Below, in pieces: positions 1-10,957 of a stretch of 64,000 bases of DNA. Source of the stretch: Acephala macrosclerotiorum (taxonomy: Eukaryota; Ascomycota; Leotiomycetes; Helotiales; Mollisiaceae); the NCBI GenBank assembly GCA_014904845.1, contig MU119246.1, positions 62,001 to 126,000 of the forward strand, given 5' to 3'. The position numbers and the translations under genes were made by a program. The notes beneath the pieces are model-generated. The model was not told the DNA's origin, made no database searches, and was given only the letters and a program-made list of their open reading frames with translations. Position 1 is the first letter of the stretch. Each line of letters starts with the position of its first letter.

Positions 1-383
1 GCGGAAATGGCCGTATTGCAAGCTACCACCTACTGGATCAAATGCTCAAATTCTAGCACATGCGCTCTCACTGTTTGGAGTACAGGCGTAATGGATGCCT
101 CGACCTGCGCATATCCATCAGATTCACGCCTGCGATGGAGGCTACATTCAGTCTCGAGCAGAATAGCTGCGGTCGATGTTAGGTCCTCTTCACGACACCA
201 CAGCACAGATGGCTGTGATAGCTTAAGCCGCGACTAACCTCTCAAGGCCTCAGCTTCGTTCCACAACTGCTGCAGCTGTTGGGGCGCATCCCGCAAAGAT
301 AAGAGCATATTAAGAACTTGTCCTGTACTCCCAGCGATCTGCAGGATGGCAATGACAGTCCCCGTAATTGATAGCGGATCCAT
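1..383 (-). CDS. 5' part of a STAND/NLR-like protein (runs off left edge)
   Basis: The start codon is at 381-383. Exon 1 (383-239) begins MDPLSITGTVIAILQIAG and continues into a helical segment ending in EAEALR. A 72-nt intron (238-167, branch CTAAC) joins in phase to exon 2 (166-34), which reads on through LLETECSLHRRR to EFEHLI. A GTAGGT donor at 33 then leads off the window. This N-terminus is the one typical of fungal STAND/NACHT-ankyrin-type proteins (the family-wide MDPLSIxGxVxxILQ opening, Pfam PigL_N-like). Such proteins are thought to act in non-self recognition or programmed cell death. The NTPase and repeat domains, if present, lie outside the window, so the class rests on the first ~90 residues only. 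It is transcribed divergently from the phosphoesterase at 1014. Confidence 0.7.
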
Positions 384-1013
384 CTGGGCATAGTTTTACG
401 TCTCTATTACCCTTGAGATTTGAGGCACATGAAAACAAAGCGTCGAAAGTCAAGAGAGAACTCAGGTTAATAAAGCGTGCCTGGGCATGTCAGACGAGGC
501 TGTATGAAGGCAACGAGGCAGCGTGTATTAATAGGGTTGTTTTGCACATCCCAGCAATGTGGCGCTTATTGCTTTGCTATAACATCAGTATTCAGTACTC
601 GCCCAGGGCCGGTAGGTCCAGGGATGTGAAACAGAAGCTTAATGAGATGGTGCTTTGCCAGCCTATTGCGCCGTTTTAGCTGCCGCCCTGTACTACATGA
701 ACGTTTTGCATGCTGCAATACTTGCGGCACGTGCAGCTATTTGATATCTCGATTCGACAGCACAGAAGAGGAGTGACAGCCAAGGCCTTCCCCGCCCCCC
801 TCAAAATGAACCGCTTCCACGTACTGGCTCTTCACCTCGCCCTCGCCTACTAAAGCTCTGCTGACTAAAACCGGGAGTGGCGCACCAGGTTTGGCGGCGT
901 AGGCTAAAGCTATCGGGCGGAACAACCTTGTTCCATTAACCTTAGATAAGGTTATTTATGCTTTTCCAAGCGCTTCACCGCCTGGCGTTCCTGGTCCTTT
1001 CACCAAGAAGTGC
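384..1013. promoter_or_regulatory. Divergent intergenic region, STAND-like gene / DCR2-like gene
   Basis: About 630 bp separate two divergent start codons. The short ORFs here have no recognisable domains and no splice logic. It presumably holds both promoters. I see no defined element. Confidence 0.4.
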
Positions 1014-2997
1014 ATGACTGACGAGATGTCTGCGCTAAGGCTCGTCTCAGCAATAGTCCTTTTAGCCCTTTCAACCCTTTGTGCTTTCGAGTTTCTTGGA
1101 GTCTCCTCCTCCTCCTTCAAGATGGCGACGCCGTCCACTCCTTCCACCATCGGCTGTGACAACGACAGCGCTCACACAGTTGTCACGGATCTGACCGTAA
1201 GCTTCTGCTCTCCAAGCGATCCTCCCTCCACCTGCGCGCGAGACCTAGACCCACGGAATTGGCACCGCATAGAGAAAGAGCTCTACCTACATACAGCTCA
1301 GCAGAGCGCGTGGCTGCATATAGGGCAGGCGAAGGAGAAAGAACTTACTGCTGACGACCTGGTCGTTACGAACATCCGAGTTGGCGAGCTGCATCCCAGC
1401 GCTGGCTCGGATAACTCATGGGAGAGTCGGCCCGGCGGCATCTGGGTGCTAAGAAGCAAATATACGGGCAACAGTCACCAGGCTGTAACGGGTGTGGATG
1501 TTCTATTTGGTGTGGATGCTGTTGACCCACGACCGCAATGGACTCTCATGCGATCGCCGCTCCAGTTGAACGCTCAATCGGAGTTGCCAGTTGCGAGACT
1601 AAGCGTGCGGCACGGCAGGGCCAAGCCGAGACCAGATGGCCCTCGGACGGTATTAAGGGTCAGGGAGGACGGCAAATTCAAGATTGTCCAGATCTCCGAC
1701 ACTCACATGGTGACTGGTGTCGGGGTGTGCAAAGATGCCGTTGATGCCCATGGGCAGCCTCTGCCTGAAAGCGAAGCTGACCCACTGACCGTAGACTTTC
1801 TTGGAGGAATTTTGGATGTCGAGAAACCAGACCTCGTGATCCTCACTGGAGATCAATTGCACCACGACATCCTCGACAGCCAGTCTGCCCTTTTCAAGGT
1901 AGTTGCTCCTTTGATCGAGCGTTCAATCCCATACGCAGCAGTTTTTGGCAATCATGACGATGAGGGTCCTTACACATTATCGCGTGAGTAACTTCTTTCA
2001 TAGCCAATACACAAAGCTAGCGATCGACAACACACTCAGCAGTGTCACAATTTGGTGAGCAATATAGAATGCTTGCTCCGCAAGACAGTCATGCACTTCT
2101 GATAAGCTGGGTCTTGGGAAGGATAGCTGCTCATTCCTTGGGCCGCGTTAGCGGGCCTGCGTTGTGTTTAACACGACAACTTTCGATTTTTGCTGACTAG
2201 ATAGCATGGCAGGTACGGCTCAGATGTCACTGCTTCAGGATCTGCCTTTTAGCCTTTGCCAGTCAGGCCCAGAGCAGGTTGACGGCGTAGGCAACTACTA
2301 CCTACAGGTCTTCGCTCCTGAGCCATCAGAGCTCCCATTATCGACTTTATATTTCCTGGACTCCCACGGGCAAATACCGAGTAAGGTACAAAATCCAGAC
2401 TATGGCTGGATTAAGCAAAGCCAAATCGACTGGTTCACATGCACTTCCCAGGCGCTACGAAAGGCGCGTGAGAATCACGACAACTACAACTACCTTCACC
2501 TATCTCTGGCTTTCATGCATATCCCTCTTCCCGAGTACGCAGACAGCGATCTTATTGTAAGAGGCGGCCGCCGGAGAGAACCGACTGAGGGTCCAAGCTT
2601 CAATTCCCACTTCTACAATGCTTTAGTCAAAGAAGGGATAGCAGCAGTAGGCTGCGGACACGATCACGTGAACGACTTTTGCGGTTTGCGGCCACAACAG
2701 AGGCATAAAGAGTCGCAGCAGGGTGGCAACGAAACCCCTCAGCTCGGCCCCTGGCTGTGCTACGGAGGTGGCAGTGGATTCGGAGGATATTGTTCGTACG
2801 ACGGAAAGCGATTTCACCGGCGAACGCGGATTTGGGAACTCGATACCAATACCGGGGGCATAAAGACCTGGAAGCGGGTCGAATATTCTAGGGAGAGAAT
2901 TGATGAGCTCGTGCTTGTAGGAAGTGGCGTCGTGGTCGCTCCTCCTTATGATATAGACGGAGGCACAAGTGGCATAGCTGCTCAAGCCGTGTTGTGA
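1014..2997 (+). CDS. DCR2: DCR2-like calcineurin-type phosphoesterase
   Basis: Two exons, 1014-1983 and 2213-2997, are separated by an intron that joins LSR to TAQM in phase (donor GTGAGT, acceptor GGCAG). They encode 584 aa, close to yeast Dcr2 (about 580). Metallophosphoesterase motifs appear in order: QISDTHM (~residue 228), LTGDQLHHD (~280), FGNHDDEG (~312), then FMHIPLPEY (~424) and GCGHDHVNDFC (~470). These supply the Asp/His/Asn ligands of a dinuclear metal site. The N-terminus has a hydrophobic stretch (LVSAIVLLALSTLCAF) that fits a signal anchor. In yeast Dcr2 dephosphorylates Sic1 and Ire1; that role here is by family only. A second ATG at 1026 is an alternative start. Confidence 0.9.
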
Positions 2998-4369
2998 ATT
3001 GAAGCTGGTGGCTGTAAATAGTCACTCTAAAATGGGCATAAAGGCCTTGACTTGATGTTCGAGGACGATACATCCTACCTGCAAGGTGCTCTACTTCACT
3101 GCGTCGTGGGCACCTCTCAGTGGTCTAGAGGATACCCAAATTCTTGAAATGTGTCATAGGAAGCCCTTCAAGGCAGTCTGGCAAATACTCAATTTCTTCT
3201 CCGTCGTTCGCCGCACATGCTCAATCGCCATGTTGGACTTTCGGCATTCTTAGAAGTGACAGCTATAGTAGCAGCAGGATCCCTAGCAATTCCACTTGGT
3301 TTTTACACACTACCTGTCTAGGTATTGAGGTTTTGCATATTCAAAAGCAGCGCCTAGCCTAGCAAGGCACCATAGCCAGAGAGCGCTGAACTCAAAGAGA
3401 CCGCGCATCTGAACATAGTTTACAGTTTGTAAATGATGCACTTTTAACTAACCACAAGATCCGGCTGCAGTGGGAAGATCTCGAGCGATTATAAGTAGCT
3501 TGGCTCATTTGCCGGGTCTCATCTCTTTTCGAGGTAAATTTAACTATCGTGAATAGTGTTTGAAAACAAGAAGATTTTGCTAACTGCTCGGTCTAGATGC
3601 GTCAGTTATGTCACTCATTGCTATTCAGGAGACAGGAAATATTTGTACAACTATTAGGGTGGTCACGTGTTTAATGTTATATATATCCTCATCTCACCGC
3701 TAGACAGGAATAACAGATCATGAACACACTTTACACCCACACCACGGCCTTTGCCTGTAATAACAACTAAGCATTAGAGGATATACGAGGAAGAGGGGAA
3801 AATCAGGATGTTGGAGGTGAAGGCTTGAAGTCGTATTTCTGTTGAAAGGCTGTGTGGTGGATTGTCCCTTGGTGTAATATGCTTTTTGGAATGTCCCTCT
3901 GTCTGGTTAGCGAATTGGGCGCCTTACTTTCTTTATGCCTTCAAGCACTGGCTTTCAAGTCATGCGTGGGGTATTCTGGAATATAGCATCTAAATGCGAT
4001 CTGGAGGACATGAATAAAGAAGTTCACATCTGAGCGTTCTTCAACTTGATCGAAAGGCGCGTCGTAACACTGTATTAAAGAATGAGGGGAAGCATGAGCA
4101 TTACAATCACGCAGGGAAAAGCAAGTTTGCGGAACAGTCAAAACCCCTCAACGAGCACAATGTATGTCCATCAAACTCAGAGCACGCAACAGCTATGAGA
4201 AAGAACTAATCGTGTCAAAACCTTCAAGAAAATGCCTAGTATCTCACCCGTGGCTCAACGAGTTCTCCCCGTCTCCTCCCGTGGTCCATGAATGCAGTTG
4301 CCGTGAATGCCCACCTGCCCCACGAACCAAACCTAGCCATCCTCTACACTGCAGCCGAGACCCTCCCAT
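2998..4369. other. Intergenic, no gene seen
   Basis: About 1.4 kb without a convincing coding exon. All open frames are short, without domain or splice support. The 3' end of the DCR2-like gene must lie here. Confidence 0.4.
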
Positions 4370-4734
4370 CTAGCACCCAAATAAGTTCTCCTGCCATGTC
4401 CATTGCTCCCCCAATTGAGAAATTGGTGTCGGAACCGGGGTCTGCGAAAACGGAAACGCGTTGACTGGATTCGCATACCAAGCAAAGGTAGCATCGAAAG
4501 CAAATGCATAGACGTAACCCGGCAGGCAAGTCAAGGAGAAATGACCATCTTGATCGATCCGAGTACCCCAAGCTGACTCGCAGGTGGTTAACCAATTGTC
4601 GATTGTGTAGGCGTATTGTAGGAACCAGCCTCCTGATGTGCCTTTTGTGACTACGCCTACTACTTGGAGGCAGGCGAGGTGGGGACGATGGTGAGTGCTT
4701 GGAGGGCGAGAGGGAGGAGGGTGTTGAGCTTCAT
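4370..4734 (-). pseudogene. Possible small secreted protein with a frameshift
   Basis: An ATG at 4734 opens MKLNTLLPLALQALTIVP, which looks like a signal peptide, but that frame stops after 24 codons. One base out of register, a second frame runs without stops to 4370. It reads LACLQVVGVVTKG, then GWFLQYAYTIDNW, and ends WQENLFGC, with cysteines spaced through it. Joining the two would give a small secreted cysteine-containing protein of about 120 aa. No GT-AG intron of reasonable length bridges the frames. It is therefore a single-base lesion, a sequence error, or a chance pairing. The alternative start at 4834 lacks a signal peptide. No family recognised. Confidence 0.35.
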
Positions 4735-5712
4735 GATTCCGGTGATGTGAGAGATGGAGGAGGTTGATGGAGGAGGTTGATGACTGACACTGTCGTTGGG
4801 CGTAATTTGAATAGTTTTGGTAGGGACCAATCAAATGCTTGCTATGCTCAAGTGCTCAAATGGACAAGAAACATCCAACTCGAAGCCACGAATATCACCA
4901 ACATTGAATACTGAACATCGTCTCCTTCCTGTATGCTTCATAACGTTCTCACATTGTCATCCGATGCTCCTCCTTGCACGGCGAAATCCCGCAATGAACC
5001 ACTCGTCATTACTTGAACGGGCACATGGCCGAACCACAGCTATAACATGTTGGAGAAGTGTTTGGCTATAACAAATAAGAAGACGACATGAAGCTAACCA
5101 ACATGAACAATGTAGCTTTTCAATATCGTGATGCATAGGACTCTGCAGCTACTTTTTCATGAAGTAGTATTTCAAGGTACCACCACTTGCATAGTATAAA
5201 AGAAGTATAAGCACCCAGCAGGAACTCAGGAGACCATTGCATACCTGCAGTTGACTTAAGCCTGCGAGTTTGCATATTGCGGGAGAATCCTACCTTCTAC
5301 CCTTCTAGGAATGTCAAATTTATCGGATACCCTTAAGAAATATCCGCTTGGGTATGATGGTCCTACAGAGAGGCCTAGCGGCTTGTAAAGGATGCGGCAC
5401 GGGCCCTCCGATCCCTGGTAGACGTTTGTAGAGACAAGTCCGATGCAATGGAAAATATGGCATATCTCTGTGACTAAAAGTGAAGTAAAATCCGATGATT
5501 GGTAATACACGGGAATGTAGCATGAAGTTTGACGCTCGCAAACATACGCAGGTGAATGCTGCGTTCTGATAACGTTCGGTGCGCGAATGACCAGGATGAA
5601 GAGAGGACTGGTGGAGGGCGGAACGAACGAGAGTGACACGCATAGAACCTCGTCTTTGGCCGGCCCTTTATACTAGCCATATGATCCCTAATTCGGACAT
5701 AGAATCACCCTT
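4735..5712. other. Intergenic, no gene seen
   Basis: About 1 kb. Several overlapping minus-strand open frames occur at 5256-5680 but none has a domain, a clear start context or splice partners. I see nothing supportable. Confidence 0.35.
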
Positions 5713-7852
5713 CTACTCCTTCGCCAGGTCGGCAAATTCTGTCTCTTGAATCTTTTTGCCTCGATGAGCAAATTGAGTGCTGGGGAGCAGATGCTTTCGC
5801 AATTCGTCAAAATCCCGTACAAGCTGCTCAAAGTGTCCTACTCGACAGTATTCGCCTCGTCGCCGTCTCGTCTCTTTCAACAGAAGCCCAGAGACGTATT
5901 CCGAACCCAGAACTGTTCCAATTTTCACGGGAAGCAGGAAAATCCAACTCGACTCGATATCTTTGTAATCCCAGCTGATACTTGGTCCCCAAGCCTTCGT
6001 ATGAGATAGCAGCCGATCAGCATCGACAAGTGGAACAAAGAAGCTCTTGACAGGCCACTGTCAGTGTCCCATTAGGCACTTCTCCGAAAGGATCGTGAGA
6101 GCCCGGATCAACGTTGAAGACACGGATACAAGTCGCACTCGGGGATACGTTCGCCAAGCTTGTCGTGCCGTTCGTTGTGGCCCAGGACCAAGATGGTGCT
6201 TGAGGTGTTGCAGGTCTGTCAGCGGGTACCCTGATCTTCCAGCACAATTGACTCTCTATATCACTTCTCCACAAGCCTGCCACATACTCCACGCTATGAT
6301 TTCGATTGAAAATCTCCCTTGCGATGCCGGATATTGCAACCAGTTTGTCGCGTTCATATGTCAATTCGCAGACTGAGTAGAGTTTGACAATCTTCCACCA
6401 CAGGTTATGGGAGATTGGCTGCTTTTGCAGATAGAAGTCTCCGTATGATAATGAGGTTGGGTAAATGTCTGGAAAGATCTCGCATGCATTTAAGGTATTA
6501 CACTCCCAAAATATCTGCGTCGAGCTGAAGTGAAGAGTTCTTGGAGCGAGAAGTCGTTCCTGCATGGCCCAAGCCCGCCGAGCCAGAGGAGTCTCGAAGA
6601 CACAGGCATCAAAGATGCCGTCCTCGATGCAAGCGTAATAACGACTCTGACCGTTGACATTTGTTGGGACGGTATGCTGCCAGACATGAGATGAATCACG
6701 GCTGAAGAAGCACCATCCACGGCCATCTGATGCACTGCTAGCGGCAATATTGACCACGCCTCCTGCGTAAACATCGCTCATGAGTGTTGCTTCTCGACCC
6801 CAATCTTTCGGGTCATTTTGAATGATGCAAAGAGAGTCGATCCAAATGTAACGGAGTCCAAAGGATAAGGTGGTGTGTATGGCATCCTGGAATGTCTTGC
6901 AAAGTGTTGCTAGTGGGACTCCTTGCTCAAGTAAGTGGTGGTTTCGCTTTGTGAGCTTCAAGATCTTGAGTGAGCCCTAGCAATGGCTGAGTGTGGCATA
7001 TTGTGCCTGCTCGCCGAGCGATGCAGAGGCGCAGACTCGAACTCTGTTCCCTTCCAGGCAAAGCAATCGAGTTGGCAGAGATGGCCGTGAAATCATGCAT
7101 TGAGGGTGCAATTGAAAGCAGGTCTGGAGCCATTGTCGAGCTTGGAATAATGCAGTTCTGCTGTCTGGCGACAATCTGCTGGTCTTAGGTACTAGACCAG
7201 AGTTAGACAATATGCTGGTCCTAATGATGGTTTGGATCATGCACACCTGAGACTGGGCTCGGAATCAAAAAAAAACTTTGCAGCTATATGCGTCTCGAAA
7301 CATCTCAAAAGTCCAATCACTCCAACCACCTCCATCTAGGGCGCCATGCAAGGATCCAGCTTGTTGTCGTCGACCACCTTCTATGTATTTCTTAACTCTT
7401 TCTATAATATCTTCTTCCTCATCAGTCTCGGTCTCATCGCCTCCTTCGCCATCGAGAATGTCCGGCGGACGGAACCTCAACTCCAACAACCAACAATCTT
7501 TGAAATATTCTCTCGCTCGAGAAATAATTCTCTAGAAGGAGATCACCATAACGTATCCATGGTAGCCAGTCCATCCGCAATTCATCACATCAACGGTAAG
7601 ACCTTGCAAGATTTCCACTATTCCTCTTATTTCCAAATTCCTCAGAAATTGACTGCAAAGATAGCATCCATTTCTGGCTGATTCGATCAACGCAAAGATG
7701 TTCTCGCAATGAGGAAATCTCGCAGAGTACTCGTCTTCCAGCACGTCATCCCAGTGATCGAATATGCGCCGGCACTCTTGACAGAGATGAGATGGCTGAG
7801 GAGGACTGATTATAGCCTTGGAAGTTGAATGTCCTAGATGCTGAAGTTCCAT
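5713..7852 (-). pseudogene. HET-domain (heterokaryon incompatibility) gene, degenerate
   Basis: From the ATG at 7852 one frame reads through almost the whole locus. It has a Cys-rich N-terminus (SHLCQECRRIFDHW, NGCYLCSQFL), then ARQWLQTCF, LPTRLLCLE, the HET block YATLSHC, LRYIWIDSLCIIQND, VYAGGVVNIAASSAS, and RRAWAMQERLLAPRTLHFS. Three stops interrupt it in frame: TAG 7532-7534, TGA 7265-7267 and TAG 6977-6979. The third replaces the Trp of the signature LSHxWG. After about 6045 the homologous C-terminus (PSISWDYKD, SGLLLKETR, CRVGHFEQL) continues in another frame to 5713. The first two stops or the shift could be hidden by introns; the third cannot without losing the HET motif. HET proteins trigger cell death on fusion with unlike strains. 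This copy looks inactive. Confidence 0.8.
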
Positions 7853-8414
7853 CTTCCCAGGGTAGATGTCCCAGATCTTAGGACCTTTTGGAGTCTGTCC
7901 ATTTGGTCTGGTGCTTGGCTAGACGAGAGCTGCATCTGTGGTCGTCCTGGGTTGTTGATATACCCACTCCACATGAAAGGTTGCTGCTTCAGGCCGATTG
8001 TTATATGGCAGAGTTGTACTTGTTAACTTCATTCATCAATCTCTCCAATGTGTTCCATGCAGGCGTCAAGTCAAACCCAAGCCACTCTAATGCGCCGAGG
8101 TGTGGAGGGGCAGGTTTACTCATCCCGACACCGCCCACGACAACCGCCCGCTATCAACGAGTGTACATACCCGGCAAGCTTCGTACATTGGTAACAGCCA
8201 ATGGTTGAGCTCCAAAACGCGGGGCAGAAATCCGGGGAACGCAAGTTGCGCGTGCCTCGGTGGTGCAGAAAGATTACTGAAAAGAACTTTGCAGGATTGA
8301 TTATCTTTGGGTTCCTCCTCCAAGAGAATGAATGAGGATATACTTGCTTTCGGTATCGACTTCCTTGATAGATTGCACGTTTAGTCCAAATTGTGTAAGA
8401 AAGATAAGAGAAAC
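7853..8414. other. Divergent intergenic region, HET relic / FAT1
   Basis: About 560 bp without a supportable gene. It should contain the promoter of the downstream acyl-CoA synthetase. Confidence 0.35.
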
Positions 8415-10802
8415 ATGGCCCTCGGTAAGTGAGGATGTCAGCTTCTATAGCCACCCCGCTCTTTGATTGACCACACCCCACCTTCCAAGCTCCACGACGA
8501 GTTCACCTTCATCCCAACTTCACACGACAGCCTAAACACCAGTCCAGATGGTTGCTAATATGCCGTCCTTTGAAAAGCAGCAGCAGCAGCAGTCGCTGGG
8601 ACTCTTGGTGCTGCCATGTACTTGGATGGACGCTATGCCATTCGAAAGGACATTCGAGGATTGCGTCGCTTGAAGGCCATTGAGAAGCTATACCTAGATC
8701 ATAGTGAGTGTTATCGTTCGGCCCTGCCACTCATTAATCTAACAAGTCCTATAGTCAAAGAGAACCGGGTATCGCTGTACTATTTCTTCGAAGATACCGT
8801 TAAAGTCAAGCTCAATGAGGAGTGTCTATGGTCGAGAGAAGGATGCTATACCTGGACACAAGTCTACGAGAAATCTCACCAATATGCGAATTGGTTCTTG
8901 GAAAAAGGAGTTAAGCCCAATGACTATGTGGCCTTCTACCTCATGAATTCCCCGGACTTCATGTTTGCTTGGTTGGGGCTCTGGGCAATTGGAGCTGCTC
9001 CAGCCATGATCAACTACAACTTGGCTGGAAATGCCTTGATCCATTGTCTGAAAGTCTGCGGTGCCAAACTGCTGTTGGTTGATGAAGAACCAGCACTGCG
9101 GCAAAGGATTGAAGATGCTCGAGGCCAGATTGAGGGAGAGGTGGGTATGACTATCAGTGTCCAGGATCGAAATACCATGAATATTATTCGCGGCCTCAAG
9201 CCTGACAGACCTGCAGACGTATGCAGAGAAGGAGTAAAGGGGAATTGGGCTCTGGCTATGTTTTATACTAGGTACGTCTCGAGCTTTCGGGAGGGTCTCA
9301 TAGCTGACTTAGAGTAGTGGAACCACTGGAATGCCGAAAGGCGTACCATTCACCGTGGAGCGTGCCTATGAGGTACGTGAAATATGATCGAATTGGGATT
9401 TGATACTTACTAGCCATCAGCGCGCGGTGTTCAATCGCCACACCACACGAGAAGACGATCGTTGGTATGACTGCATGCCATATTACCACGGGACAGGCGG
9501 CGTGATGGCTATCTCTTGCATGATGACCGGCCTCACACTTTGCATTGGGAAGAAATTCAGCACGTCTCGATTCTGGGGAGAAGTTCGTGATTCCCGTGCC
9601 ACATGGATCACATACGTCGGAGAAACTGCTCGATACCTTCTTGCTGCCCCTCCATCGCCTCTTGACAAAGACCACCATGTCCGCTGTATGTACGGCAATG
9701 GCCTGCGACCTGACGTTTGGTTCAAATTCAGGGAGCGTTTCAATGTGCCCGAAGTCTCCGAGTTCTTCAACTCATCTGAAGGAATTTTCAGTCTCATCAA
9801 TTACTCCAGAGGCGATTACCTAGCAACTTGCGTTGGCCACCACGGAGCGATTATCAGACGCCGTTATAAGGACGTTTTCGTTCCTGTTCTGATTGATCAA
9901 GCAACAGGAGCAATTGTCCGGGATCTGAAGACTGGTTTCGCATACCGCCAACCCTATGAAACTGGTGGCGAAATTATTGTACAAGTTCCGAATGAGGAGC
10001 TTTTTGCTGGATATTACAACAACCCGGAAGCTACAGCCAAGAAGTTCGAGCGGAACGTGTTCAAGAAGGGAGACTTGTGGTATCGGTCTGGCGATGCTCT
10101 TCGAAGAACACCAGACGGCCGCTGGTTCTTCATGGATCGACTTGGAGATACTTTCAGATGGAAGGGGGAGAACGTCAGCACAGCTGAGGTTGCAGAAGTC
10201 CTTGGGAAGTACCCCGGTGTCGTTGAAGCGAACGTCTATGGGGTGGATTTGCCCTCACACGACGGTAGAGCTGGCTGCGCCGCAGTATTCATCGATCCTG
10301 CTGTTAAGAACAACTTTGGCTTCGCGGGATTGTTGAAGTGAGTAACTGGTCTCCCGTCTGAAATCTTAAAGCTGACAAAGCTCAGATATGCCAGACATCA
10401 TCTGCCGAAATATGCTGTTCCAGTGTTTATTCGCATTGTCAAGGAGATGACACCCATCCACAACAATAAACAGAACAAGGTGCCACTTAGACAAGAGGGC
10501 GTTGATCCAGAAAAGGTTCATCCAGAGGATAAAGTTTTGTGGATTGATCAAAATGGAAAGGGTCATAGTAAGCACTCCCCAATTCATCAACAATCATATC
10601 CGCCAGTTTGGACCGAGATAGCATGAACGACCCGGCTACAGCCAGGACTTCTGGTTTTCCAATGGTCTCCGCCCGGCTGGGACATTGGCATCTTAATTGG
10701 CCGCAGTTTTCGAGGATTCTGATTTACTGACACTTTGCAGGTTACGTCGACTTCCACGTAGACCACTGGGAAGATCTCAAGCTCGGCAGGGCGCAATTAT
10801 AA
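8415..10802 (+). CDS. FAT1: FAT1/FATP-type very-long-chain acyl-CoA synthetase
   Basis: Seven exons can be joined in phase: 8415-8424, 8581-8703, 8755-9271, 9318-9372, 9421-10337, 10386-10567 and 10741-10802. They give 621 aa, the usual size for fungal FATP proteins. The first exon is only 10 nt (MAL + G) and leads into an Ala-rich hydrophobic start. The AMP-binding loop is YTSGTTGMPKG (~residue 215) and is itself split by an intron. The family motif GDLWYRSGDALRR and FMDRLGDTFRWKGENVST follow (~450-485). The C-terminus GRAQL matches the usual end of the family. The protein should couple import and CoA activation of long or very-long-chain fatty acids at ER, peroxisome or plasma membrane. Its 3' end faces the six-Cys membrane protein 155 bp away. 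Confidence 0.92.
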
Positions 10803-10957
10803 ACTATTTAGAGATATATACTCTAGAGCAATATATATTCCATGCCATTTCACCTCCAGAATACATGATCACCTACTCCGAAGACTCCAAACTCCAGCCA
10901 GCAGATGTACATCTTCGCTACTTACAGACATTGAAGAAGCAGGGCTATGGGTATGTA

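Noticed and set aside
5256..5680. Three overlapping minus-strand frames of 68-127 codons
   Set aside because: Different frames open over the same bases with no protein-like motif. Typical of chance.
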